DNA of 64,000 bases from Myxococcales bacterium 68-20 (GCA_001899635.1 MKVQ01000014.1:276193-340192); one strand, 5' to 3'; counted from the stretch's first letter, positions 31,593-40,070 are shown. Notes: a model not told the origin generated them from the sequence alone. Numbers and translations: made by a program.

Positions 31593-34232
31593 CTAGCTGC
31601 GTGCGGAGGGGACGGCTTCGTCGGGCGCGCGCTTGAAGAGGCTCTTTCGCGCCGGGCCGCCTTTTCCTCCGACGGTGTGGGCGCCGATGAGGTGGAGGAG
31701 CGCGGGGAGGAACAGGATCGCCGCCGCGAAGCAGGCGATCTCGCCGACGATGGCGAGCCGGCCGAAGGACTGCATCGCCTGGTTGTCCGCGAAGAGGAGC
31801 GAGCCGTAGCCGACCGTCGTCGTGAAGCTGCAGAGCGCGACTGCCCCGAAGTGCAGCTTCACTGCTCCGGTGACGTCGCCTCCGAGGAGGCGTGAGCGGT
31901 CGAAGATGTTGAACGGGTACTCCGATCCGATGCCGAAGGTGATCGGCAAGGCGATGAAGTTGAGGAAGTTGAGCCGGCCGCCGAAGAGCGCGGCGCTGCC
32001 CATCATCCATGCGACGCCCATGACGAGCGAGAGGATCACCGCGAACGAGCCGCGCTTCGACGACGTCGCGAGCATCACGACGACGACCACGGCGAGGAAC
32101 GAGACCCCGGTGGCGAGCGGTCCGTCGCGCTCGAGAGAGCGGATCATCTCTGCGAAGACGGTCGCTCGGCTGGCAGTATCGACGCGCGTTCCGTCGGCCA
32201 GACGGACACCGTCGATCGTATTCGCCATCCGGAGCAGGTTGCGCCCGTCGTTCCGTGCGATCTCCGCCTTGTACCGGATGTAGAAGACGGTGCCGAGCGT
32301 GCCGTCGCGCTCGGAGAAGCGCGTCTTGAGGAGCCCCGGAAGGTCGGTCAGGCCGAGGACGCGCAGCGTCTCGGGTGGGATCATCTCGCGGACCGTCGTC
32401 GCCTCCTCTTCGGAGAGGCTCGACAGCACCTTGGGCGTCAGTCGGTCACGCAGTCGCTCGAGGACCTCGAGCTTGGCCTTCTGCTGCTCGGGCCCGCCCG
32501 GCAGGAAGTCCTCCAGCGTCGTGATCGAGTCGATCATCGCGCCTTCCGGATCGGCCGCGTCGTTCGCGAGGATGCGCTCCTTCACGTCGGGGACCTGATC
32601 GGGGTGATCGGCGAGGACGAGGGAGCCGGCGAGGTTCATCCGCCCGGATAGGATGCGGTCCGCCTTGGCCGACCACTGGAACGCGCCGCTCGTGCGCGCG
32701 CCCTTCGAGCCGAGCTTGTCGAAGTTGTACTCCCACGGGTCCTTCAAGAAGGAAGGGAGCTTGAGCGCGAGGACGATCGTGACGAAGGTCGCGCCGATGA
32801 CGAAGTAGTGCGGCCAGCGCTGGGTCGCGTTGCCTACCCAGCGTGCGACGGGCCCTCGGCTGCCCTCGCTGTCGAGCGTGGCAGGGCGCTCCTGGAGCCA
32901 GCGCGGCACGTGCTTCTGCCAGCGCTCGACGAGCACGATCAGCGCCGGCAAGCAGGGGATCATCGAGATCCACACGAGCAGCATCCCGATGAAGCCGATG
33001 ACGCCGAACTGGTTGAAGCCGCGGAAGCGCGTCACCGTGAGCGAGCCGTATGCGATGCTCGCGACGGCCGAGCCGACGAGCTCGGCACGGAACGCGTTCC
33101 ACACGGCCTCACGCCGCGCGAGGTCCGTGGCCATGCCGCGCGCGCGGAACTCCTTGTAACGGGAGTAGAGGACGATCGGATAGTTGACGCCGTTGCCGAG
33201 GATGATCGCGCCGAGGAACACCCCCGATGCGTTCACGTAGCCGTAGTGCCAGGTCGCGAACGCGTAGGCGCAGCCGACGCCGAAGAGCGGGGGAAAGCCG
33301 ATGAGCAGCAGCGACCAGGGCGAGCCGTAGAACCAGATGACGCCGCCGAGGATGAGCACGGCCGCGACCACCGTCGCCAGGAGCGCCTCGCGGACGAGCG
33401 ACTCCTTCTCGGCAGCGGCGTTCGGGATGTCGCCACCGAAGCCGACCTTCATCTCCGGGTGGAAGCTGGACGGCTCGAGCTCGGTGGTGACCCGCTCGAC
33501 GAGCTGGAGGAGCTCCTCGTCCTTGCCTCCGCCGAGGCCGGACGTCGTCGACATGATGCGGAGCGCGATCTGCGTTCCGTCCTTCGACGCGAAGTAGCCG
33601 GTCGGGAAGTCGTCCTTGTCTTCGGCGTGCTTCTTCCAGCGCTCCTTGAAGCGATCCATTCCGAGCGCGTGCTCGGCGTTCGCGTTCTCGTCGAGGAGGT
33701 CCTCGACCATGCCGCTCTTGATCGCGATCTGACGGTCGAGCGTGCTGTCGGCCTCTTCGAGGTCGGCGATGTTGGCGTAGAGCCACTTGTTCGCCTCGAA
33801 GAACGCGTGAATGTCCTTGGTGCCGCTCTCGATCGAGCCGATGAGGTCCGGCCCGCAGGCCTCCCTGCAGGTCTCGCCCTCTGCGCCCGGCGCGCACTGC
33901 GCGGCGCAGGCGCTGCGGTCCCCGGTGATCTTGCGGAGGCGCTCGTCGACGGCGTCGATGAATCGCTCGTTCGCGGAGCGGTCCGGCGACTCGCACACGA
34001 CAGTGAGGGTGGCCCGTCCGCCGACGCGCTCGAGGCGTCGCTCGAACGACTGGAACCCCGGGCTGTCGCGCGGAAGCAGCTCCATGATGTCGGAGCGGAC
34101 CTCGAGCTTACGTGCGTACGACCAGCACGCGATCATCAAGGCCGTGGCCCACGCGATCACGAGCAGAGGCCGGCGACCTCCGAGGTCGACCATCGCGTCC
34201 ACGACGCGTCGGAAATGGGACTGCACACTCAT
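31593..34232 (-). CDS. MMPL/RND-family exporter of the inositol-lipid operon
   Basis: An 879-residue MMPL/RND exporter with 12 predicted helices: TM1 at about 18-36, a large periplasmic loop to about 290, TM2-6 to about 480, TM7, a second periplasmic loop, and TM8-12 to the end. Two motifs stand where MmpL proteins carry the proton-relay Asp-Tyr pairs: GNGVNYPIVLYSRYKEF (Asn350) and FGIGSEYPFNIFDRSR (Glu771). Both aspartates are replaced, by Asn and Glu. Such pumps export lipids in mycobacteria and hopanoids in others. Its ATG overlaps the pgpA-like gene by 4 bp. It is the last gene of the operon and is paralogous to the gene at 50252-52897. I infer export of the lipid made by this operon. 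Confidence 0.85.
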   Translation of the reverse strand: MSVQSHFRRVVDAMVDLGGRRPLLVIAWATALMIACWSYARKLEVRSDIMELLPRDSPGFQSFERRLERVGGRATLTVVCESPDRSANERFIDAVDERLRKITGDRSACAAQCAPGAEGETCREACGPDLIGSIESGTKDIHAFFEANKWLYANIADLEEADSTLDRQIAIKSGMVEDLLDENANAEHALGMDRFKERWKKHAEDKDDFPTGYFASKDGTQIALRIMSTTSGLGGGKDEELLQLVERVTTELEPSSFHPEMKVGFGGDIPNAAAEKESLVREALLATVVAAVLILGGVIWFYGSPWSLLLIGFPPLFGVGCAYAFATWHYGYVNASGVFLGAIILGNGVNYPIVLYSRYKEFRARGMATDLARREAVWNAFRAELVGSAVASIAYGSLTVTRFRGFNQFGVIGFIGMLLVWISMIPCLPALIVLVERWQKHVPRWLQERPATLDSEGSRGPVARWVGNATQRWPHYFVIGATFVTIVLALKLPSFLKDPWEYNFDKLGSKGARTSGAFQWSAKADRILSGRMNLAGSLVLADHPDQVPDVKERILANDAADPEGAMIDSITTLEDFLPGGPEQQKAKLEVLERLRDRLTPKVLSSLSEEEATTVREMIPPETLRVLGLTDLPGLLKTRFSERDGTLGTVFYIRYKAEIARNDGRNLLRMANTIDGVRLADGTRVDTASRATVFAEMIRSLERDGPLATGVSFLAVVVVVMLATSSKRGSFAVILSLVMGVAWMMGSAALFGGRLNFLNFIALPITFGIGSEYPFNIFDRSRLLGGDVTGAVKLHFGAVALCSFTTTVGYGSLLFADNQAMQSFGRLAIVGEIACFAAAILFLPALLHLIGAHTVGGKGGPARKSLFKRAPDEAVPSARS

Positions 34233-34699
34233 GACAACACTCCGAGCGTGTCGAGCACGCTCACCACGATTGCGGCTTGGATGCCGGCGACGACGTCGTC
34301 GAGGACGATCCCCCAGCCGTCGGGGAGCTTCTCGGCGCGGCGAGCGGGGAACGGCTTCGTGATGTCGAACAAGCGGAAGAGGAGCACCGCACAGGCGACG
34401 CCGCGCGTCGTCTGCGGGGCTACGGTGAGGGCGACGAGCACGCCGGCGACCTCGTCGATCACGACCGTCTGCGGATCCTTCAGGCCGCTCTTCCGCGCGA
34501 CGACGCCCGCGGACCAGATGCCGGCGAACGTGACGACGACGGCGGTCGCGAGGACGCCGAGCGATCCTGCCCCGCGTACCAGGAACCAGAGGGGCAGTGC
34601 GCCGATCGTCCCGACGGTGCCCGGCGCGACCGGTGACAAGCCGCAGCCGAACCACGTGGCGAGCGCGCGCGCGACGCGCCCTTCGAGCGAGCTGCTCAT
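34229..34699 (-). CDS. pgpA: PgpA-type phosphatidylglycerophosphatase-like lipid phosphatase
   Basis: A 156-residue PgpA-family membrane protein. The family signature includes VARALATWFGCGLSPVAPGT and VIDEVAGVLVALTV, followed by DITKPFPARRAEKLPDGWGI and VLDDVVAGIQAA. PgpA normally dephosphorylates phosphatidylglycerol phosphate. The position between the AUR1-like gene and the MMPL exporter, in an operon that starts with ino1, argues for a role as the phosphatidylinositol-phosphate phosphatase instead. Family membership alone cannot separate these functions. The Asp residues expected at the active site (DEVAG, DIxKPxP, LDD) are present. The start overlaps the preceding cistron by 4 bp. Confidence 0.85.
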   Translation of the reverse strand: MSSSLEGRVARALATWFGCGLSPVAPGTVGTIGALPLWFLVRGAGSLGVLATAVVVTFAGIWSAGVVARKSGLKDPQTVVIDEVAGVLVALTVAPQTTRGVACAVLLFRLFDITKPFPARRAEKLPDGWGIVLDDVVAGIQAAIVVSVLDTLGVLS

Positions 34700-35679
34700 T
34701 CGGCCTCCACGGCTGAGACGTGGCCCGAGCTTTGGGGAGAGAGGTCGAGCGGGGTGGCAGCATCGGACCTCGACGGCATGAGCCGGCGGAGGACGAGCGA
34801 GGCGACGAGGGCGTACGTCGAGCCGAGGATGCCGTCGATCAACCAGTGGTGGTCGAGGTAGATCGACGCGAAGATCATGAGCAGCCAGTACGCGACCGAG
34901 AGGACGCGGAGGCGCGGTCCGAACGAGCGCCACCCCTCCAGCACGACGAGGAACGGATACGCGCAGTGGAGGGAGGGAAGGGCGCCGAAGACGCTGCTCG
35001 CCTTCGAGTACATCCCGTGGAAGTACGAGACGCCGAGCATCGCATCCACGCGCATGAGCGCAGGCCCCTCGCTCGCGTGCGTCGCGAGGTCGACGGTGCA
35101 GCCGTGCGTGTGGAAGTACCAGGGCGGCGCCGCCGGCAGGAGGTGATAGGTCACGAAGCCGGCCACATTCGTCGCGAAGAACGCCCACGTGAAGCGCTTC
35201 ATCGCCGCGGGATCGCGGACGGCGAGGAAGACGGCGCACGCGAGCGAGGCGAGGATGAAGGTGGCGTACGGGAATGCGGCCAGCAGATCGATCGCGGGCC
35301 AGTGATGCACGAGGAACCAGTCGTGCAGCGTCATCTGGAAGCCGTTGACCTCGAAGCCGAAGAGCCGCAGCTCGAGCGCTCGGAGATCGCAAAGGAGCAC
35401 GCGCTCCGGCGAGAGGCCGAGGTTCTTGAGCGGGCGCATCCCGTCGTAGAGGAGGCCGACGAGCCCGACCGGATAGAGCGCAGCGAGCAGCGACTTGGTG
35501 CGCGGGCCGGTGTACGCGAGACCCGCGACCAGCACGACCGCGCCGACGTGCTCGACGCGCAAATCGGAGCGCGCTGCGGACAGGAGCGCGTAGGCGACGA
35601 ACGGGATCAGGGGGACGAGCGCGTAGCGCGGCCAGAGGCGCTTCACGTGCGCGCGGAACGCCCGGAGCTTCTCGGTCAC
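34696..35679 (-). CDS. AUR1-like PAP2 enzyme (candidate inositol-phosphoceramide synthase)
   Basis: A 327-residue polytopic PAP2-superfamily protein with seven to eight helices. The motif order is that of AUR1-type inositol-phosphorylceramide synthases: LLPAAPPWYF (Pro185-Pro186-Trp187-Tyr188), GALPSLHCAYP (His238), and IYLDHHWLIDGILG (His277/278, Asp282). In AUR1-type enzymes the His-His-Asp set performs the head-group transfer. Between ino1/CDP-alcohol transferase upstream and a PgpA-type phosphatase downstream it would transfer the phosphoinositol head to ceramide or a similar acceptor. A plain lipid phosphatase cannot be excluded. Its start overlaps gtrA, and its stop overlaps the phosphatase gene. 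Confidence 0.8.
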   Translation of the reverse strand: MTEKLRAFRAHVKRLWPRYALVPLIPFVAYALLSAARSDLRVEHVGAVVLVAGLAYTGPRTKSLLAALYPVGLVGLLYDGMRPLKNLGLSPERVLLCDLRALELRLFGFEVNGFQMTLHDWFLVHHWPAIDLLAAFPYATFILASLACAVFLAVRDPAAMKRFTWAFFATNVAGFVTYHLLPAAPPWYFHTHGCTVDLATHASEGPALMRVDAMLGVSYFHGMYSKASSVFGALPSLHCAYPFLVVLEGWRSFGPRLRVLSVAYWLLMIFASIYLDHHWLIDGILGSTYALVASLVLRRLMPSRSDAATPLDLSPQSSGHVSAVEAE

Positions 35680-36173
35680 GGCTCGCCGCCTTCGTCATCC
35701 ACCACGCGATAGACGAACCGCGCATGCAGCGGATACGTGTAGGCGAGGCTCACGAGGATCGAGACGACGGCACGAGCGATGACGTACGGCGGCTCGGAGA
35801 CCGCGAGGACCGCGCCGAGGACGCTCGCGTTGAGGAGTGCGCCCCCGGCACAAACCACCGCGTAGCGGGCCGCTTGCGAGCCGACCGAGCCGCGATGGCG
35901 GTCGCGGAAGGCCCACGTCCGACCGAGCGTGAAGTTCGTGATCCCGCCCGCCGTCGCCGAGAGCAGCGTGGCGTACGGAGGCGCGGCGCTGGCCAGCTCC
36001 ACGAGCGCGATCATCGAGACGAAGTCCACGAGCGTCGCGAGCGCGGCGGCGATCTGGTGACGACCGAGCAGCCGGAGGTCGAGGAGCCGCGCGGAGGAGC
36101 GACCGGCGGGCGCGACTTCGTGCTCGACGTGGACGCGGCTCACCCCTCTCGACGTCGCGTCGACGTCGTTCAC
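35676..36173 (-). CDS. GtrA-family membrane protein
   Basis: The 165-residue protein is a GtrA-like four-helix protein (helices at about 42-58, 65-82, 102-120 and 132-150) with the typical SATAGGITNFTLGRTWAFRDRH. GtrA proteins are thought to flip undecaprenyl- or polyprenyl-linked sugars, or to assist lipid head-group transfer. Some occur next to phosphatidylinositol-related genes. The N-terminal 35 residues are a hydrophilic extension with no known domain. It overlaps both neighbours by 4 bp. In this operon a translocation role for an inositol or glycosyl lipid is the natural guess. Confidence 0.87.
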   Translation of the reverse strand: MNDVDATSRGVSRVHVEHEVAPAGRSSARLLDLRLLGRHQIAAALATLVDFVSMIALVELASAAPPYATLLSATAGGITNFTLGRTWAFRDRHRGSVGSQAARYAVVCAGGALLNASVLGAVLAVSEPPYVIARAVVSILVSLAYTYPLHARFVYRVVDDEGGEP

Positions 36174-37042
36174 GGGAGGCGCTCGCGAGTGACGATGGTG
36201 TCGATGCGCCCGCTCGCGCGATCGGTCGTGATGGCGATCGACGAGAGCGTGGATGCGGAGACGGGCGGAGCCGGCTTGGGCTCGGGCACACGCGCGGTGC
36301 GGAGCAGGCGCGTGACCGCGGAGACGTTACCGACGACGGCGATCGCCGCGAGCGCCACCACGACGGGGGCGAGCCTCAGGGCGAGCGGCGCGTGGGGAAG
36401 GGCGACCTCCGCGAACGGGACGAGCGTCGCGCCGCTGAGGAGGTAGGCGACGCGGTGAGCCCGGCGCATCGGCGCGCCGGAGTCGTCGGCCTTCAGCTCG
36501 CGAAGGACGGACGAGGCGTAGCTCACCATGAAGCCGCCCACGAGCGCGGCGATGCACAGCGCGAGCAGCCACACCTCCATGCGGACGAAGACGGCGATGC
36601 CGCCGATGAGGAGCGCGTCGACGTACCGGTCGATCGTCGTATCGAGGACCTGACCGAAGCGGCTCTGGGTGCGGCTCTCGCGGGCGACGATCCCGTCGAG
36701 AGCGTCGGCGAGCGTCGCAAGGACGGCGACCGCCGCGCCCGCGCCGAAGTGGCCGGTCGCGAAGAGGACGCCGGCGCCGGCGGCGACGCCGAGCGAGGCG
36801 ACCGACACCGCGTTCGCCGAGAAGCCGATGCGCGCGAGCACCCGCCCGATCGGGAAGATCGCGGCGTAGACGGCCTCCATCGGGACCTTCCCGAGCAGCG
36901 GCAGACCGGTCTCGCGTGCGAGGCGCTCGTGACCTCGATGGCCCCAAGCGACCTTCGCGATTGCGAAGGCCATGATCGCGGTCACGAGGACCCCCACGAG
37001 CGCGATCGCGCTCGCGAGGTCGATGTTCGTGCTGACGTCCAT
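36170..37042 (-). CDS. CDP-alcohol phosphatidyltransferase (candidate PIP synthase)
   Basis: A 290-residue member of the CDP-alcohol phosphatidyltransferase family. The catalytic motif is complete and exact: LADALDGIVARESRTQSRFG and QVLDTTIDRY, i.e. D113xxD116G117xxA120R121...G130xxxD134xxxD138. These enzymes transfer a phosphatidyl group from CDP-diacylglycerol to an alcohol. Directly downstream of ino1 (22-bp gap), the expected acceptor is inositol-3-phosphate, giving phosphatidylinositol-phosphate. The protein has an N-terminal membrane helix and about 50 extra residues before the conserved core and a C-terminal extension, so it is longer than the about 200 residues of many relatives. It overlaps gtrA by 4 bp. 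Confidence 0.9.
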   Translation of the reverse strand: MDVSTNIDLASAIALVGVLVTAIMAFAIAKVAWGHRGHERLARETGLPLLGKVPMEAVYAAIFPIGRVLARIGFSANAVSVASLGVAAGAGVLFATGHFGAGAAVAVLATLADALDGIVARESRTQSRFGQVLDTTIDRYVDALLIGGIAVFVRMEVWLLALCIAALVGGFMVSYASSVLRELKADDSGAPMRRAHRVAYLLSGATLVPFAEVALPHAPLALRLAPVVVALAAIAVVGNVSAVTRLLRTARVPEPKPAPPVSASTLSSIAITTDRASGRIDTIVTRERLP

Positions 37043-37064
37043 GATGAACGACGCTTTCGCTCGG

Positions 37065-38378
37065 TCAGTCGTAGTATTCGTTTCCGAGGTGGGTAATGAG
37101 GTCTTCGCCCACCATCCAGCGCAGCGTGTTCTTGAGCTTCATCAGCTGAACGAAGAGGTCGTGGTCCGGCGTCAGGCCCGCGGCCGCCTGCGGGGACTTG
37201 AAGTAGAAGCCGAGCCATTCCTGGATGCCCCGGAAGCCCGCGCGCTGCGCGAGGTCCATGAACAGCGCCAGATCGAGGACGATCGGAGCGGCGAGGATCG
37301 AGTCGCGGCAGAGGAAGTTGACCTTGATCTGCATCGGATAGCCGAGCCACCCGAACAGATCGATGTTGTCCCAGCCCTCCTTCGCGTCGCCGCGCGGCGG
37401 GTAGTAGTCGATGCGGACCTTGTGGACGACGTCGCCGTAGAGCTCGGGATGGGCGTCGGGCTCCAGGATGGCGTCGAGGACGCCGAGCTTCGACGTCTCC
37501 TTCGTCTTGAAGGCGCTCGGGTCGTCCAGCACCTCGCCATCGCGGTTGCCGAGGATGTTCGTCGAGTACCAGCCGTTCAGACCGAGCAGGCGCGCCTTGA
37601 GGCCTGGCGCGATGACGGTCTTCATCAGCGTCTGACCGGTCTTGAAATCCTTGCCGGCGATCGGCGTGCGCGTCTCCTTCGCGAGCTCGATGGCTGCGGG
37701 GAAGTCGACGGCGAGGTTCGGCGCACCGTTCGCGAAGGGGACGCCTTCTCGCAGGCAGGCCCAGGCGTAGAGCTGAGCGTTGGAGATGCTCGGATCGCTC
37801 TTGCGGAGGCCCTCTTCGAAGGCGTCGATCGTTTGATGGACCGGGCCCGGCGTGATGAACGTCTCGGTCGAGCCGCACCACACGGCGACGACGCGCGAGA
37901 GGCCCTTTTCGGCGCGGAAGCGAACGATGTCGGCGCGGAGCTGCTCGACCATCTCCGCCTTCGACGCGGCGCTCTTCACGTGCGTCCCGGTGAGTCGCTT
38001 GACGTACTCGGGATAGAACGCGCCCTTCATCGGACGGATGGCGGAGAGCTCTTCGCGGATCGGCTCGAGGTGTCGGTCCTCGAGGACGTCGGCGCGCTTG
38101 GCGGCCTCGTAGGCGTCGTCCGGGAAGATGTCCCAGGCTGCGATCTCGACGTCTGCGAGATCGGTGAGGGGGACGAGATCACGGATGCGCGGGGCGCGGT
38201 TGTCCGTTCGCTTCCCGAGGCGAATCGTCCCGAGCTGTGTCAGCGATCCGACCGGCTCTGCCAAGCCTCGTCGGGCGAGCAAGATCCCTGCGATCGCGGT
38301 GGTCGCAACGGCGCCCATTCCTGGAAGGAGAACTCCGAGCTTTCCGGTCGCGGGACGGATTTGGTTTGGTTTCTGCAT
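37065..38378 (-). CDS. ino1: Myo-inositol-3-phosphate synthase
   Basis: A 437-residue inositol-3-phosphate synthase. It converts glucose-6-phosphate to inositol-3-phosphate in an NAD-dependent isomerisation. The N-terminal Rossmann motif is GVLLPGMGAVATTAIAG. Other conserved parts are GTHVKSAASKAEM, VAVWCGSTETF, PFANGAPNLAVDF, GKDFKTGQTLMKTVIAPGLK (part) and NGWYSTNILGNRDG, as in bacterial Ino1. It is the first gene of the operon, behind a GGAGGAG ribosome binding site. It supplies the head-group precursor for the following CDP-alcohol transferase. The absence of an inositol monophosphatase gene here fits the phosphatidylinositol-phosphate route rather than free inositol. Confidence 0.96.
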   Translation of the reverse strand: MQKPNQIRPATGKLGVLLPGMGAVATTAIAGILLARRGLAEPVGSLTQLGTIRLGKRTDNRAPRIRDLVPLTDLADVEIAAWDIFPDDAYEAAKRADVLEDRHLEPIREELSAIRPMKGAFYPEYVKRLTGTHVKSAASKAEMVEQLRADIVRFRAEKGLSRVVAVWCGSTETFITPGPVHQTIDAFEEGLRKSDPSISNAQLYAWACLREGVPFANGAPNLAVDFPAAIELAKETRTPIAGKDFKTGQTLMKTVIAPGLKARLLGLNGWYSTNILGNRDGEVLDDPSAFKTKETSKLGVLDAILEPDAHPELYGDVVHKVRIDYYPPRGDAKEGWDNIDLFGWLGYPMQIKVNFLCRDSILAAPIVLDLALFMDLAQRAGFRGIQEWLGFYFKSPQAAAGLTPDHDLFVQLMKLKNTLRWMVGEDLITHLGNEYYD

Positions 38379-38748
38379 GTGGGGCTCCTCCCGCCTCCTG
38401 GGGATGTTTTCGTTACTGATGCACTTCGCAACTTTTGGTTGCGCAGAAATCCGACGGACCGTCCGGCGGTTCGGGCAGGAGAGGAGCGGTCTGCTACGAG
38501 CTGGACCGTCAAAGCCGCCCGATCATCGCGTGATTCTGCCGCGCTCCACATGCTCCTTGTGCAAGGAGCGGCCCGGCGAGGGCGTCGCGGCTCCGTGTTG
38601 ATAGGGTGCAACGTCGCGCAGGCGAGCACAGCCATGACGGCCGTCGCTCGCCGCGGACGATCGCCGCGGCGAGCGAAGATCGCAGGCCCGTCTCGAACGG
38701 GACGAGGCGGTCGCTCGAGTGACCAGGCCGATGGCGTGACGGCGAGAG
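38379..38748. other. Leader region of ino1 operon with inverted repeats
   Basis: No gene is visible in this 370-bp stretch. It must contain the ino1 promoter (leftward). A perfect 8-bp inverted repeat, GCTCCTTG / CAAGGAGC, lies at 38552-38569. A shorter one, CGCAAC / GTTGCG with a 5-base TTTTG loop, is at 38427-38443, close to ino1. Either could be a regulator site or, for the first one, the terminator of the small membrane gene that ends at 38749. I could not find a clear -10/-35 pair. Confidence 0.4.
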
Positions 38749-39093
38749 CTACGGCGCGCCGCCGGGCCAGCCGATCCGGAACATCCCGCGTCCGGTCGGC
38801 AGCGCCGAGAACCCGAAGAGGAGCGTCCCGACCAGAGTGTTGTTCACGATCAGACCGACGGTGGCGTCGGGCAGGACCCACGCGGACGTGAAGAGCCAGG
38901 CGCCGAGCGCGGCGACGATCCACCGGGCCCACGTGTGTCCGAAGTAGGCCATGGCGCCGAGCGCGACGGAGAAGACGCCCACCCCGCCGACGTTCGCCAT
39001 GTGCTCCGGATGGTGGCTCCAGAACATCATCGAGAAGAGCAGCCATCCGCCCAGGATGATGTCCGCGACGCTTGCGACTCCCTCGAACCTCAT
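38749..39093 (-). CDS. SPW-repeat-like small membrane protein
   Basis: A 114-residue membrane protein with four predicted helices. The pattern VADIILGGWLLFSMMFW and WARWIVAALGAWLFTSAWVLP resembles the paired-helix SPW repeat (Ser-Pro-Trp) of small bacterial membrane proteins, with a Trp-rich N-cap before each second helix. Function is unknown. The ATG at 39093 begins MRFEGVASVAD and is the only nearby good start. It lies between the ino1 leader and an unrelated coiled-coil gene on the same strand. Confidence 0.6.
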   Translation of the reverse strand: MRFEGVASVADIILGGWLLFSMMFWSHHPEHMANVGGVGVFSVALGAMAYFGHTWARWIVAALGAWLFTSAWVLPDATVGLIVNNTLVGTLLFGFSALPTGRGMFRIGWPGGAP

Positions 39094-39149
39094 GGCTCAC
39101 CCGGCCGTTCTGTCGACTTGATCCGTTCGTGACCGACTCTTCGAGCTGG

Positions 39150-40070
39150 CTAGATCCTGACGAGGATCGCGTCGGGCTCGGCCGAGACCATGCCGATGCT
39201 CTCCTCCTCGGTCTGTCCGGCGACCGCGATCCGAACGAGCGGCTGATCACGCCTCGGCGTCGGCTGCTCGCGGCCGAGGCGAATGACGGTAGCGTCGAAC
39301 TCCGTGTCGCGGAGGGCGGCGAGCTCGCGCAAGGTCGCGGCGTCGCGCTCGCGGCTCGCAAGGGCGAAGTCGAGCTCGGCGCGGATGGTCTCGGTGCCGG
39401 TGGCCGCGCAGTGCTCCTCCATCCAGCGGAGGGTGTGTCCGATCATCGCGAGCTCGTGATCGATCGCGGCCTGCTCGTCCAGAGCGGCGCGGCGCGCTTC
39501 TCGGCGCATGTGAAGGATGCCGAGCCTCTTCTCGATGACGGGGTTCTTCGGCCGATCCGACACGAGGCAGGACTCGAGGGCGGCGATCTCCTCGTCGAGG
39601 CGCGTTCGGCCGACGACCTCGAGCGAGCTTCGCGACGCGCGGTGCGCGATCGCGAGGCGGACATACAGCTCGATCAGCCGTTCGATCCCGAGAAAGTCAT
39701 CCGTGTGCGCGCTAGCATCGCTTCGGTCGCGCAGCGCGGCAGCGATCTTCTCGAGGGCGTTGAGCTCTCGCCGGTGCTCCTCGCTCATGCGCATCAAGAG
39801 GACAGCACGAGCCGACGCTGCGTCCGCGTGTGCGCGCGCATCGATGCGTGCGTCGATGGCGCGCCTCACCCACGCGAAATGCGGCATCAGGAGGAATGCG
39901 AGCACCTCGGCGACGAGGAGCCCCACCATCGCGGCCTCGAGATCGAGGGCGAGCAGCATGAGCGCCGCGGGGATGGTGAGCACGAGCGCATATGTGAAGT
40001 GAACGAGGGTGAAGCGTCGGTACACGCCCGATGAGTGCTTCCACCCCGTCCGGTCAGTTCGCTGCGCCAT
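39150..40070 (-). CDS. Membrane-anchored coiled-coil protein, unknown
   Basis: A 306-residue protein. Two membrane helices sit near the N-terminus (about residues 22-41 and 44-62, separated by a tight turn), so the rest is probably cytoplasmic. Residues 75-280 are almost entirely helical, charged and coiled-coil-like (IAAALRDRSDASAH, EAALDEQAAIDHELAMIG-type segments). No enzyme motif is seen. The ATG at 40070 was chosen because the first helix begins about 20 residues later. Longer open frames upstream are Arg/Pro-rich and non-coding. No family is recognised. A scaffold or membrane-bound sensor role is possible. Confidence 0.6.
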   Translation of the reverse strand: MAQRTDRTGWKHSSGVYRRFTLVHFTYALVLTIPAALMLLALDLEAAMVGLLVAEVLAFLLMPHFAWVRRAIDARIDARAHADAASARAVLLMRMSEEHRRELNALEKIAAALRDRSDASAHTDDFLGIERLIELYVRLAIAHRASRSSLEVVGRTRLDEEIAALESCLVSDRPKNPVIEKRLGILHMRREARRAALDEQAAIDHELAMIGHTLRWMEEHCAATGTETIRAELDFALASRERDAATLRELAALRDTEFDATVIRLGREQPTPRRDQPLVRIAVAGQTEEESIGMVSAEPDAILVRI

